64,000 bases of DNA from Pseudomonas asgharzadehiana (GTDB lineage Bacteria; Pseudomonadota; Gammaproteobacteria; Pseudomonadales; Pseudomonadaceae): contig NZ_CP077079.1 of the NCBI RefSeq assembly GCF_019139815.1, positions 4,340,001 through 4,404,000 on the forward strand, read 5' to 3'. The notes under the pieces are model-generated. The model was not told the origin of the DNA, made no database searches, and saw nothing but the letters and a program-made list of their open reading frames with translations. Below are positions 8,633 to 17,966 of this stretch, in pieces (position 1 is the stretch's first letter; every line of letters begins with the position of its first letter). Position numbers and translations under genes: made by a program.

Positions 8633-9448
8633 ATGAGTGAAGTAAACGCACGGGCCGGCATGTTTTCCAGCCCGTGGCGACATCGAGAACTGTTGGTTTC
8701 CATGGTTCAGCGGGAAGTGATTGGTCGGTATCGCGGCTCCATCATGGGGCTGTTGTGGTCGTTCCTGAACCCTCTGTTCATGTTGCTGGTGTACACCTTC
8801 GTGTTCAGCATGATGTTCAAGCTGCGCTGGCCTCAAGGCAGCGGTTCCAGGAGCGAATTCGCGCTGCTGGTGTTTGCCGGCCTGCTGGTGTTCAACGTGT
8901 TCGCCGAATGTGTGGGCCGTGCGCCCGGCCTGATCATCGCCAACGCCAACTACGTCAAAAAAGTCATGTTCCCCCTGGAGATCCTGCCTTGGGTGGTGCT
9001 GGGCGCGGTGCTGTTCCATACCCTGGCCAGCTTATTGATCTGGCTGGTCTTCCACCTGCTGTTTTTCGGTTTTCCGCCCCTGACCAGCCTGCTGCTGCCC
9101 CTGGTGCTATTGCCGCTGGTGCTCTTTACCCTGGGCATTTCATGGCTGCTGGCCTCGCTGGGGGTTTACCTGCGCGATGTCGGCCAGATAGTTGGCGTAT
9201 TGACGACGGCCTTGATGTTCGTCTCCGCGATTTTTTACCCGGCCAGCGCCTTTCCGCCGGCCTATCAAGGCCTCCTGCGCCTCAACCCACTCACGTTGGT
9301 GGTCGAGCAAACCCGTGACGTGCTGTTCTGGGGCGTCTTGCCCGACCCTCTCACTTGGGTCTGCGGCCTACTCGCGGCCGGGGGCGTAGCCTGGCTGGGG
9401 TTCAGCTGGTTCCAGAAGTCTCGTAAAGGATTTGCCGATGTGCTCTGA
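8633..9448 (+). CDS. wzm: ABC-2 polysaccharide export permease (Wzm-like)
   Basis: A 271-residue inner-membrane protein with about six membrane helices. The N-terminal pattern LVSMVQREVIGRYRGSIMGLLWSFLNPLFML is diagnostic of Wzm/KpsM/TagG-type permeases that export polysaccharide chains. The C-terminal region has NPLTLVVEQTRDVLFWG. It overlaps the ATPase gene by 11 bases and heads a seven-gene plus-strand run. It probably exports an O-antigen or similar surface glycan assembled on a lipid carrier. The symbol is by family role. Confidence 0.9.
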   Translation: MSEVNARAGMFSSPWRHRELLVSMVQREVIGRYRGSIMGLLWSFLNPLFMLLVYTFVFSMMFKLRWPQGSGSRSEFALLVFAGLLVFNVFAECVGRAPGLIIANANYVKKVMFPLEILPWVVLGAVLFHTLASLLIWLVFHLLFFGFPPLTSLLLPLVLLPLVLFTLGISWLLASLGVYLRDVGQIVGVLTTALMFVSAIFYPASAFPPAYQGLLRLNPLTLVVEQTRDVLFWGVLPDPLTWVCGLLAAGGVAWLGFSWFQKSRKGFADVL

Positions 9449-10706
9449 CATCGCCGTACAAACGGCCCACCTGAGTAAGAGCTATCACATCTATGACACG
9501 CCCAGGGATCGTCTGTGGCAGCTGTTGTCCCGGGGTAAAAAGCATTTTTATCGCGAGTTCTGGGCGCTGCAGGATGTGTCACTGACACTGCGCAAAGGCG
9601 AAACGGTGGGGATCATCGGCCGTAACGGCAGTGGCAAATCGACGTTGCTGCAACTGATCTGCGGCACATTGAGCGCCACGTCCGGCAGCATTCACAGCCA
9701 TGGGCGCGTGGCCGCGTTGCTGGAGCTGGGGTCGGGTTTCAATCACGACTTCACCGGGCGCGAAAACGTCTATATGAACGGCGCGGTGCTGGGGCTCAGT
9801 CGTGCTGAAATCGACGCGCGTTTTGCCCAGATTACTGACTTTGCCAATATCGGCGACTTTATCGACCAACCGACCAAGACCTACTCAAGCGGCATGCTCG
9901 TGCGGTTGGCCTTTGCGGTGGCCGTGTGCGTACAGCCCGACATCCTGATCGTCGATGAAGCCCTTGCGGTGGGTGACGCATCGTTTCAGTTCAAGTGCCT
10001 CAATCGCCTGGAGGCGCTGACCCAGCAAGGCACCACGTTGCTGTTCGTGTCCCATGACATGGGCATGGTCAAACGCTTTTGCAATCGAGTCATTTACCTG
10101 CGCGAAGGCCGGGTGCGCGCCAGTGGGTCTCCCGAAGAAATGGCCGAACTCTATCTGCTGGAAATGCGCGACGAACAGCGCCGCTGGGCCAGTGGCGGTG
10201 CGGTGCCGGTCGCTCCCAAGGCGTTTCTCGACAAACAAGGCGGCATCGCCTTCGGCACCGATGAGGGGCATATCGTGGCCGCCTGCTTTACCAATACCGA
10301 CAGCCTCTATTCGAGCTTTGTGTACGGCGAAACCATCCAGATATGCATCCAGGCCCAGGTTCGCGACACCATTGAGTTGCCCTCCATCAGCGTGACAATC
10401 CAGGAAGCCCGGCTGCTGGTGATCGGCGGCGCCAACCTGCCGCTGCAGATGGAGGCGGCGCACGATGGCTGGCGCAAGGCGACCATCACCGTCCACTTCC
10501 CCGCCGCCCTCTCGGCGGGCAAATACCACATCACACTGAAACTGATGAACGGCCACAGCGAAGAAACCGCACAGCTCATCGAGAAGCAGGTCGCGCTGCT
10601 GGCGTTCGACACCCTGCCCGGCACCAAGGACTTCCTTGGGTTCGTCGACCTGGGAATCGAGGCCGGTCACGCCCTGCAAACGAGCACTCTGGGGGAGCGC
10701 CAATGA
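9438..10706 (+). CDS. wzt: ABC transporter ATPase with C-terminal glycan-binding-type domain (Wzt-like)
   Basis: A 422-residue protein. ATG 9438 is chosen because AAAGGA lies seven bases upstream; a TTG two codons earlier is possible. Walker A GRNGSGKS is at residues 61-68, the signature region YSSGMLVRLAF near 149-159, Walker B ILIVDEA near 169-175 and the switch histidine in SHD near 206. Beyond residue 245 is a C-terminal domain with β-rich sequence (VTIQEARLLVIGGANLPLQM). Length and position match the Wzt domain that recognises a terminal modification of the glycan before export. That points to chain-end modification by the pyruvyl transferase, oxygenase or methyltransferase genes that follow; this link is inferred. 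Confidence 0.9.
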   Translation: MCSDIAVQTAHLSKSYHIYDTPRDRLWQLLSRGKKHFYREFWALQDVSLTLRKGETVGIIGRNGSGKSTLLQLICGTLSATSGSIHSHGRVAALLELGSGFNHDFTGRENVYMNGAVLGLSRAEIDARFAQITDFANIGDFIDQPTKTYSSGMLVRLAFAVAVCVQPDILIVDEALAVGDASFQFKCLNRLEALTQQGTTLLFVSHDMGMVKRFCNRVIYLREGRVRASGSPEEMAELYLLEMRDEQRRWASGGAVPVAPKAFLDKQGGIAFGTDEGHIVAACFTNTDSLYSSFVYGETIQICIQAQVRDTIELPSISVTIQEARLLVIGGANLPLQMEAAHDGWRKATITVHFPAALSAGKYHITLKLMNGHSEETAQLIEKQVALLAFDTLPGTKDFLGFVDLGIEAGHALQTSTLGERQ

Positions 10707-12025
10707 GTCGCGCGTGGCAGGTAGGGATCTTCGGCACGTTCGATGTCGCCAACTATGGCGACTTGCTGTTTCCCATCATCGCTGAAGTGGAATTGACCAG
10801 GCGCCTGGGCGCGGTAAAGCTCCATCGGTTTTCCTATCACGCAAAAACCCCACCCGAATGGCCGTACGAGGTCACCTCACTGACCGCTTTGCCGGACATC
10901 GCCGGCGAGTTGGATGGCGTACTGATCGGCGGCGGTTTCATTATTCGCTTCGACAAAGTGGTTGCCACCGGCTATTACCCGCCGGATGCCTCCATTCACC
11001 ACCCCACCGGTTACTGGCTGACGCCGGCGCTGATCGCCTTGCAACACGCAATCCCGCTGATCTGGAATGCGCCCGGCATGCATTGCAACGAGATTCCGTC
11101 GTGGGCCGTGCCGCTGGTGAAGCTGAGCCTGGATCACAGCCCGCATATCCGGGTGCGGGATGCACTCTCGCAGTCAGCCCTGGCGCAGGTGTCGCCGACC
11201 GCCCAGGTCGAGGTGCTCCCCGATACCGCCTTCGGCCTTGCGCGGTTGCTCGACGTGCAAGCGCCGTCGGCCGCCTTCCTGGCACTTCGCGCCAGCGCCG
11301 GGCTGACTCAACCGTATCTGGTGGTGCATGCGATGTGGGGGTTGGACAGCTTCCTGCACCTGTGGCGAACCCATGCCGGATTGTTCGAAGACTTGCAGCT
11401 GCTGCTGTTGCCCATAGGACCGGTGCTGGGCGACCACGAAAGCGTTCTGGGCGAGGGCCTGGAACGCTCGCGATGCCTGCCGTTCTGGCCTGATCCTTTG
11501 CTGCTGGCGGAACTGCTGGCCCATGCCGAGGGCGTCATCGGGCACAGCTATCACTTGGCGATCAGCTCACTGGTGTTTGGCGTGCCGATCTTCTGCTCGG
11601 CGGACCTGGGCACCGGTAAATACACCGCGCTGCCCAGCCATGGGCGCATCTTCCAGATACGCCGGGACCAGCCCATTGAGCCGCAGTGGTTTCGCGCCCA
11701 ATTGGGCAGGCAGCCCCTGTCCCAGGTCACCGCCCACGCGACGGAGCAGCTCGACGCACACTGGGACCGCGTGGCCGAGCTGATCCGTGAAGGCCCGAGG
11801 TCGACCCCAGCCGCGCTCAACCGTTATTGGCAAGGCTTGCCTGGGGTACTCGAAGACCTGCATGCACAGGTCCAACATCAGGTCGCCGAGCGGCAAAGCG
11901 ACCACGCGCAACACCAACACGCGCTTGAAGCGCTGTACCGCTCCAACTCTTTCAAGCTGACGGCGCCGTTGCGCCACATCCGCCGTACCCTGACGAAATG
12001 GCTGGGAGCCCTTCGACATGATTGA
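10703..12025 (+). CDS. Polysaccharide pyruvyl transferase family protein
   Basis: A 440-residue protein overlapping wzt by ATGA. The N-terminus GIFGTFDVANYGDLLFP and the middle DGVLIGGGFIIRF are typical of the CsaB/WcaK polysaccharide pyruvyl transferase fold. The later GVIGHSYHLAISSLVFGVP also fits, with its conserved His in a G-x-R/S-x-H type motif. These enzymes add pyruvate ketals from PEP to sugars. The C-terminal 70 residues form a coiled-coil-like tail ending in SNSFKLTAPLRHIRR, a segment resembling the SWRITRPLR motif in the glycosyltransferase at 12734. The fused tail is unusual for this family. Substrate not known. Confidence 0.85.
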   Translation: MSRAWQVGIFGTFDVANYGDLLFPIIAEVELTRRLGAVKLHRFSYHAKTPPEWPYEVTSLTALPDIAGELDGVLIGGGFIIRFDKVVATGYYPPDASIHHPTGYWLTPALIALQHAIPLIWNAPGMHCNEIPSWAVPLVKLSLDHSPHIRVRDALSQSALAQVSPTAQVEVLPDTAFGLARLLDVQAPSAAFLALRASAGLTQPYLVVHAMWGLDSFLHLWRTHAGLFEDLQLLLLPIGPVLGDHESVLGEGLERSRCLPFWPDPLLLAELLAHAEGVIGHSYHLAISSLVFGVPIFCSADLGTGKYTALPSHGRIFQIRRDQPIEPQWFRAQLGRQPLSQVTAHATEQLDAHWDRVAELIREGPRSTPAALNRYWQGLPGVLEDLHAQVQHQVAERQSDHAQHQHALEALYRSNSFKLTAPLRHIRRTLTKWLGALRHD

Positions 12026-12722
12026 CCTGAGCAAACTGAGCGCCAATCGCTTGAAAAGCGCGCCTTATTCCTGGGCGCAGATCGACGCGCTGTATAGCCC
12101 CGAAGACGCCAAGGCACTGGCCCGAACCTACCCCCACGACCACTTCAAGACGGTATCGGGCTACGGCGGGGCAAAGGATTACGAATACGAGGCACGGCAA
12201 TTGATCGCCATGGGCAGCCACGAGGTGGTCAACCCACAGGCCCTGAGCCGCGCATGGCTGGCATTGAGCGACAGCCTGCGCTCGGCGCAGTACCGCCATG
12301 CGATGTCCACATTGACCGGCCAGGACCTGAGCCACGCGCCCATGGAGGTGAATGTCTTCCATTACGGCCCTGGCGCCAACCTGGGGCCCCATCCCGACCT
12401 GGACGACAAACGGGTCACGCACATTCTGTATTTCAACGAGACATGGAACCCCGCCGACGGCGGTTGCCTGCAAATCCTCGGCTCTGCCGACCCTGCCGAC
12501 GTCGTCGCCCAAGTGCCCCCCGTGATCGGCAACTCGGCGGTCCTGGTGCGCGCCGACAACTCGTGGCACGCGGTTTCGCGAGTCGTGGATGGCTGTCGGT
12601 CCTCCCGGCGCAGCGTGACCGTGACCTTCTACCGTCCAGGCTCACGCAGCTCGATGTGGCCGGCCGATGACCCGACACCGCTGCACCCTTACAGTGAACC
12701 GAACAACGCAACGCTTGTGTAA
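12018..12722 (+). CDS. 2OG-Fe(II) oxygenase in the polysaccharide operon
   Basis: A 234-residue protein overlapping the previous gene by eight bases. It has the iron-binding HxD motif in GANLGPHPDLDDKRVTHI, then YFNETWNPADGGCLQIL, the distal histidine in NSWHAVSRV, and an arginine that can bind 2-oxoglutarate (SSRRSVTVTFYRPG). This is the double-stranded β-helix fold of the prolyl hydroxylase/phytanoyl dioxygenase type. Its place between a pyruvyl transferase and a glycosyltransferase suggests it oxidises or hydroxylates the glycan, its lipid carrier or a precursor. That target is inferred; the catalytic class is well supported. Confidence 0.85.
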   Translation: MIDLSKLSANRLKSAPYSWAQIDALYSPEDAKALARTYPHDHFKTVSGYGGAKDYEYEARQLIAMGSHEVVNPQALSRAWLALSDSLRSAQYRHAMSTLTGQDLSHAPMEVNVFHYGPGANLGPHPDLDDKRVTHILYFNETWNPADGGCLQILGSADPADVVAQVPPVIGNSAVLVRADNSWHAVSRVVDGCRSSRRSVTVTFYRPGSRSSMWPADDPTPLHPYSEPNNATLV

Positions 12723-12733
12723 AGGACGCCCCC

Positions 12734-14890
12734 ATGGACAAGGACAATCTGGCCACACTTGAGCGCGAAAACGCACGGGTAGAACGCGATGCGGCCATCA
12801 GGGAACGAGACGCGGCGATTGCCTACATCGCAATGCTGAAAAATACCCGCTCATGGCGCATTACCCGCCCCTTGCGCACGCTGCTGCATTGGCTCAAGTA
12901 CAAATCCAGGCACACCGAACCCGACACCCTGGAATTCCTGCGTGCTGAAGATCTCCCCTTAAGTCCCATCGCGAAAGCTACCCAGCCATCCTTGCCGGAC
13001 GAATCGCCGACAGAGGCCCGCTTCGACATTCTCTGTTTTGCCAATATCGACTGGGCCGCACGCTTTCAGCGCCCTCAGCAACTGATGAGCCAGTTTGCCC
13101 GGCATGGCTACCGTGTCTTCTACATCGTCCCCTCCCGCAGCGCCGAGCCTGGGCATGCCTACAGCAGCGTAGAAGTGGCGCCTGGCGTGTTCGAGGTTGC
13201 GTTGCGGCGCGATGAGTTCGTGGACTGCTACAACCAACGCCTCACTGAAAACACCCTGCGGGGCTACACAAAGGCGATCGATGCGCTGGCCAGGGACCTG
13301 CGTATAAAGACTGCGGTTTCAGTGATTCACCTGGCCTTCTGGGCCCCGCTCGCGTACCAACTGCGCAACGATCACGGCTGGAAAATTCAGTACGACTGCA
13401 TGGATGACTGGGTTGGCTTCCCGGGTATCGGCGAGGTCTTGCTCGAAGAAGAACAAACCCTGGTCAAGCAGGCCGATTTGATGACGGTCACCGCGGCCTT
13501 GCTCCAGGAAAAATGGGCCACCGCGAGCGACAACTGCCTGCTGCTGCGCAACGGCGTGGATTTTGAGTTCTTCGAACGCAACTGCGTGCCCAACAACCTG
13601 CTGGCGGACATCAAGCGGCCTTTGATCGGCTTTTATGGCGGCCTGGCCGAATGGGTGGACCTGCCGTTGATCGCGGCCATCGCCCGGCAGCGGCCGGACT
13701 GGAACTTCGTATTGATCGGCGACCTGTTCGTCAAAGACCTGGCCGGGCTGGACCGCCTGCCCAACGTGCATTTGCTCGGCAGGAAGCCCTATGCGCAGAT
13801 GCCGTTGTACCTGTACCACTTCAATGCCTGCCTGATCCCGTTCCGCTTGTATAACGTGACCCATGCGGTCGACCCGGTGAAGTTCTACGAATTCATCAGC
13901 GCAGGCAAACCGGTGGTATCGGTGCCGCTGGAAGAAATGAAGATCTACCAGGACTTCGTTTATTTCGCCAGCGAACCGCGGGCCTTCATCGAACAGATTG
14001 AGTGCGCCCTGAACGAGACCGACACCCGCGCCGCCACCGAACGCGTGGCGCTCGCCAGCGCCAATGACTGGCATCATCGCTTCGAAACCAATCTGAACGC
14101 GCTGACGGCCTTGCATGCGAAAGTGTCGATCATCGTGGTCACCTACAACAACGTCGAGCTGACCCAAGGCTGCATCCAGAGCCTGTTGCGCAATACCACC
14201 TACCCCAACTACGAATTGATCATCGTCGACAACGCCTCTTCGGACGATACGCGCAACTACCTGCGTTACCTGAGCCGCACCCAGGCGAATGTCACCGTCG
14301 TGCTCAATGACCGCAACCTCGGCTTCGCCGCCGCGAACAACCAGGGGCTGCGCCTGGCAACCGGTGACTGCCTGGTGCTGCTCAATAACGATACCGTGCT
14401 ACCCAAGGGGTGGATCGACCCCTTGTTGCGCCACCTGCAAGACCCGCAAATTGGCCTGGTCGGCCCGATGACGAACGCGGTCGGCAACGAAGCCAAGGTG
14501 GACGTCGACTATGTTGACCTTGAACACATGGAAGCCTTCGCCGACCGCCATGTCGCACGGCACCGCGGCCGCACCTTCGATATCAGCATGCTCGCCATGT
14601 TCTGCGTGGCCATGCGCCGCGAGGTGTTCGAGCGCATAGGCCTGCTGGACGAAGCATTCGGCATCGGTATGTTTGAAGATGACGACTACAGCCGGCGCAT
14701 CCAGGCGGCCGGGCTGAGGACGGTTTGCGCCCAGGATGCATACATTCATCACTATGGGCAGGCCTCGTTCAAGAAGCTGATCGCCAGCGGTGAATACCAG
14801 GCGCTGTGGGACAAGAACCAGGCCTATTTCGAGAGCAAGTGGGGTAAATGGAAGCGCCCTGAACCCCGCCTGCAATCGCGCGCGCGCTGA
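12734..14890 (+). CDS. Two-domain glycosyltransferase (GT4-like plus GT2)
   Basis: A 718-residue protein. Residues 1-60 are a charged coiled coil followed by NTRSWRITRPLRTLL, an N-terminal motif found in many O-antigen glycosyltransferases. Residues about 90-455 form a GT-B/GT4-like domain (FANIDWAARFQRPQQLMSQF; YDCMDDWVGF; KFYEFISAGKPVVSVPL). Residues about 462-700 form a GT2 domain (VSIIVVTYNNVELTQGCIQS; VDNASSDDT; LVLLNNDT; GMFEDDDYSRR). Two different transferase folds in one chain imply successive sugar additions by a single membrane-associated enzyme. It starts 11 bases after the oxygenase gene. Confidence 0.9.
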   Translation: MDKDNLATLERENARVERDAAIRERDAAIAYIAMLKNTRSWRITRPLRTLLHWLKYKSRHTEPDTLEFLRAEDLPLSPIAKATQPSLPDESPTEARFDILCFANIDWAARFQRPQQLMSQFARHGYRVFYIVPSRSAEPGHAYSSVEVAPGVFEVALRRDEFVDCYNQRLTENTLRGYTKAIDALARDLRIKTAVSVIHLAFWAPLAYQLRNDHGWKIQYDCMDDWVGFPGIGEVLLEEEQTLVKQADLMTVTAALLQEKWATASDNCLLLRNGVDFEFFERNCVPNNLLADIKRPLIGFYGGLAEWVDLPLIAAIARQRPDWNFVLIGDLFVKDLAGLDRLPNVHLLGRKPYAQMPLYLYHFNACLIPFRLYNVTHAVDPVKFYEFISAGKPVVSVPLEEMKIYQDFVYFASEPRAFIEQIECALNETDTRAATERVALASANDWHHRFETNLNALTALHAKVSIIVVTYNNVELTQGCIQSLLRNTTYPNYELIIVDNASSDDTRNYLRYLSRTQANVTVVLNDRNLGFAAANNQGLRLATGDCLVLLNNDTVLPKGWIDPLLRHLQDPQIGLVGPMTNAVGNEAKVDVDYVDLEHMEAFADRHVARHRGRTFDISMLAMFCVAMRREVFERIGLLDEAFGIGMFEDDDYSRRIQAAGLRTVCAQDAYIHHYGQASFKKLIASGEYQALWDKNQAYFESKWGKWKRPEPRLQSRAR

Positions 14891-14909
14891 CCAACCGGAG
14901 GATGACATC

Positions 14910-15887
14910 GTGTTCAAGCGAATCATGAAAAAGCTCAACGCCCAGCCGGAAGCGGTCAGCGCCGACAAGCAAGTCACCGCCGATCATTGGTCGGAGAACA
15001 TGGCCGGCTCCGACGCATTTTCCGCGGATGTGTATTGGCTCGCGGTCCCCGCCGTACAACAGCGCCATCAGCACAAAGCGACTGCCGGCAGCGGCCACCC
15101 TGGCTGGGTGCAGTACTGCCTCAAGGAGTTTTTGGGCCACTCGGTTTCCGGCGCGCGGATGCTGAGTATCGGTTGCGGCACCGGCACCCTGGAGCGAGAG
15201 CTCTACAAGCTCAACGCCTTCGAGCAGTGCGATGCCGTGGACATAGCGCCTGGCGCACTCGACGTTGCCAGAACCGAGGCGCTGGCGATCGGCGCGTCGA
15301 GCATCAACTATTCATTGTGCGACATCGAACAGACGGACCTGCCCGGCAACTGCTACGACGCGGTCTGGTTCAATGGCTCGCTGCACCACATCCGCGAACT
15401 GGAAATCGTCTGCCAACGGGTTCGCCACAGCCTGAAGCCCGGTGGCTGGCTGTTTTTCAATGAGTACGTCGGGGCCAATCACTTTGCCTTTGATGCGCAA
15501 CAATGTGCGGCCATCAGCCATGCGTTCGGCTTGATTCCAGAACCGTTTCGCCGCTCATTCGTCAAGGGTTCCTACGGCCAGGTGCAACAGGCCGTGCCAT
15601 TACCCGACCCCATCGAAGTGGTGAAGGTCGACCCCTCGGAAGCCGTGCGCTCCGCCGACATTTTGCGCGTGGTGCAGGAGCACTTCGAGATTCGCGCGCT
15701 GAACCGCTGCGGCGGCTCGCTCCTGCAATTTCTGCTGCACGGCATCGCCGGCAACTTCACGCCGGATAATCCACAGTCGCTCAGGGTGCTGCAAATGTTG
15801 TTCGACATCGAGGACGGCCTTATCGAGTCGGGCACGCTGAAAAGTGACTTCGTGGTGGTCGCCGCATCGCCGGGGAAAACCGCATGA
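14910..15887 (+). CDS. SAM-dependent methyltransferase
   Basis: A 325-residue protein beginning at GTG 14910, with CGGAGGA seven bases upstream; an ATG-started frame further up overlaps the previous gene and lacks a ribosome site. The class I fold is marked by motif I MLSIGCGTGTLERELY, an acidic end of β2 in AVDIAPGALDVA, motif IV YDAVWFNGSLHHI and motif VI LKPGGWLFFNEY. It should methylate a small molecule or glycan. In clusters with Wzt C-terminal domains, methylation of the non-reducing end is a known stop signal, so it is one candidate chain terminator here. Confidence 0.88.
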   Translation: MFKRIMKKLNAQPEAVSADKQVTADHWSENMAGSDAFSADVYWLAVPAVQQRHQHKATAGSGHPGWVQYCLKEFLGHSVSGARMLSIGCGTGTLERELYKLNAFEQCDAVDIAPGALDVARTEALAIGASSINYSLCDIEQTDLPGNCYDAVWFNGSLHHIRELEIVCQRVRHSLKPGGWLFFNEYVGANHFAFDAQQCAAISHAFGLIPEPFRRSFVKGSYGQVQQAVPLPDPIEVVKVDPSEAVRSADILRVVQEHFEIRALNRCGGSLLQFLLHGIAGNFTPDNPQSLRVLQMLFDIEDGLIESGTLKSDFVVVAASPGKTA

Positions 15888-15900
15888 AACGGCCCGCGCC

Positions 15901-17958
15901 ATGCTGATCGATCGACGCCCCTCGCGGCTTAGCCGCTGGCGCGCGGCATACCATCGGCTGCCGTTGCCGGCCAGTATAAAAAAGCTGCTCGCCGCGATTT
16001 ATCGACGGGTGTTGCTGGGCGCTGTGCGCGCCATACGAAATGCCATGAACGCAGGACAAACCTTTATCAGCCCCTCACCGGTGCCGCAGCCCCAACAGGC
16101 AGGGCTGGCCGACTACATCATCTGGGGCGCCATCGACTGGGACTTGCGCCACCAACGCCCGCAACAACTGGCCCAGGCACTGGGCGCCACGGGGCGCCGG
16201 GTGATCTACGTGTCGTCGTCGTTGATCGATGCGCGCCATGCCGGCTTTGAACTGGCGCCGCTGGATGAACAGGGCCGGCTGTTCCAGGTCAGCCTGTTCG
16301 CCCATGGCGCGCCGCGTATCTACGCCGGTGCCCCAAACGCGGCGCAGGTTCACCAATTGCTGCGCAGTATCGGTGAGGTGCTGCTGTGGTCCGGATCTAC
16401 CCGTGTTATTTCATTGGTGCAACATCCCTTCTGGTGCGACATCGCCGGTGAATTGCCCGACAGTCGATTGATCTACGATTGCATGGACCATCACCAAGGG
16501 TTCGACGACAACGCCCCGGACATCCTGCAGCTTGAGCGGCGACTGGTGCGCGACGCCGACCTCCGGCTGTTTACCTCCGACTGGCTGGCCCGGCAATGGC
16601 CGGCCCAGCCACACGAACCCAGCGCTATCGTCCGTAACGCGGCTGACTTCGCGCATTTTTCCAGCCCCCCGGCGTCGGTCTATCGGGATCGCCTGCAACG
16701 CCGGGTGATCGGCTATTACGGCGCCATTGCCGGTTGGTTCGACGCCGAACTGGTAGCCAGCATCGCCGAGGCCTTTGCACAGCATGTGGTGCTGCTGATC
16801 GGTGCCGATACGGCCGGGGTGCAGGCACGCTTGCGCGGCTGCCCGAACGTCGAGTTCATGGGCGAAGTGCCCTATGGCGCCCTGCCCTATTACGCGCATG
16901 GTTTCGACGTGTGCATCGTGCCGTTTCGCGTGACGCCGCTGACGCTCGCCACCAACCCGGTAAAGGTTTACGAGTACTTGAGCGCCGGCAAACCGGTGGT
17001 TTCGGTGGACCTGCCGGAAATGCAGCAATTTGGCGCGCTGGTGCAGGTCGCCAGGGATACGCCTGGGTTTATTGCCGCGATCACCCAGGCACTGGCACCC
17101 TCCACCGCCGAACACCTCGCTCAACGACAGGCGTTCGCGGCTCAACAAACCTGGACGCACCGCGCCGATGCGCTCATCACCCTGGCCGAACACCGCGACC
17201 ACGCCGCGCGGGTCAGCGTGATCGTCGTGACCTATAACAACCTGGCATTGACCCGCGCCTGCCTCGAAAGCCTTGAGCGCCACCGCGAAGGCATCGCGCT
17301 GCAGATTATCGTGGTGGACAATGCCTCCAGCGACGCCACCGCGGACTTCCTGGCGCAGTGGGCCGCCGACAGCGGGCACAGGGTCATCCTCAACCCGGAC
17401 AACCGAGGCTTCGCGGCAGCCAATAACCAGGGGTTGGCGGTCGCCACCGGCGATTATCTGGTGCTGCTCAACAACGACACCCAGGTGACTTCAGGCTGGG
17501 CGAGTACCTTGCAGCGGCATTTGCAACGTAACCCTGAACTCGGCCTGATTGGCCCGGTGACCAATAATATCGGCAATCAAGCCAAGGTTGATGTCACCTA
17601 CACCAGCCTGGCGCAGATGCCGCAAGCGGCTCGACGCTTTACCTGCCGGCACCTTGGCGAGCGTGTCCGGCAGCCGACCCTGGCGTTCTTCTGCGTGATG
17701 ATGCGGCGCAGTACCTACACGCAAATCGGCCCGCTCGACGAGGTGTATGGCCGAGGCTTTTTCGAAGATGACGATTACTGCCGACGTGTCGAACACGCCG
17801 GCCTCGCCTGCGCATGCGCGCGCGATGTGTTCATTCATCACCAGCTGTCGGCCTCGTTCGGGCAAATAAACCAGAGCGAACGCCAGGCACTGTTCGAGAA
17901 AAACAAAGCGATCTACGAGGCCAAATGGGGCCCATGGGTGCCCCATCAACATGAATAA
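15901..17958 (+). CDS. Two-domain glycosyltransferase (GT4-like plus GT2), second copy
   Basis: A 685-residue protein if started at ATG 15901; upstream codons overlap the methyltransferase gene and no strong ribosome site is visible for any start. The layout repeats that of the enzyme at 12734. A GT4-like domain covers about residues 80-430 (IIWGAIDWDLRHQRPQQLAQAL; YDCMDHHQGFDD; KVYEYLSAGKPVVSVDLPEM). A GT2 domain covers about 437-675 (VSVIVVTYNNLALTRACLES; VDNASSDAT; LVLLNNDT; GFFEDDDYCRR). It is divergent enough to have another specificity, probably after ancient duplication. It is the last gene of the run. Confidence 0.88.
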   Translation: MLIDRRPSRLSRWRAAYHRLPLPASIKKLLAAIYRRVLLGAVRAIRNAMNAGQTFISPSPVPQPQQAGLADYIIWGAIDWDLRHQRPQQLAQALGATGRRVIYVSSSLIDARHAGFELAPLDEQGRLFQVSLFAHGAPRIYAGAPNAAQVHQLLRSIGEVLLWSGSTRVISLVQHPFWCDIAGELPDSRLIYDCMDHHQGFDDNAPDILQLERRLVRDADLRLFTSDWLARQWPAQPHEPSAIVRNAADFAHFSSPPASVYRDRLQRRVIGYYGAIAGWFDAELVASIAEAFAQHVVLLIGADTAGVQARLRGCPNVEFMGEVPYGALPYYAHGFDVCIVPFRVTPLTLATNPVKVYEYLSAGKPVVSVDLPEMQQFGALVQVARDTPGFIAAITQALAPSTAEHLAQRQAFAAQQTWTHRADALITLAEHRDHAARVSVIVVTYNNLALTRACLESLERHREGIALQIIVVDNASSDATADFLAQWAADSGHRVILNPDNRGFAAANNQGLAVATGDYLVLLNNDTQVTSGWASTLQRHLQRNPELGLIGPVTNNIGNQAKVDVTYTSLAQMPQAARRFTCRHLGERVRQPTLAFFCVMMRRSTYTQIGPLDEVYGRGFFEDDDYCRRVEHAGLACACARDVFIHHQLSASFGQINQSERQALFEKNKAIYEAKWGPWVPHQHE

Positions 17959-17966
17959 GGCCGCGA

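Noticed and set aside
14790..14909. Extended N-terminus for the methyltransferase
   Set aside because: It would overlap the glycosyltransferase by 100 bases; GTG 14910 has a strong ribosome site.
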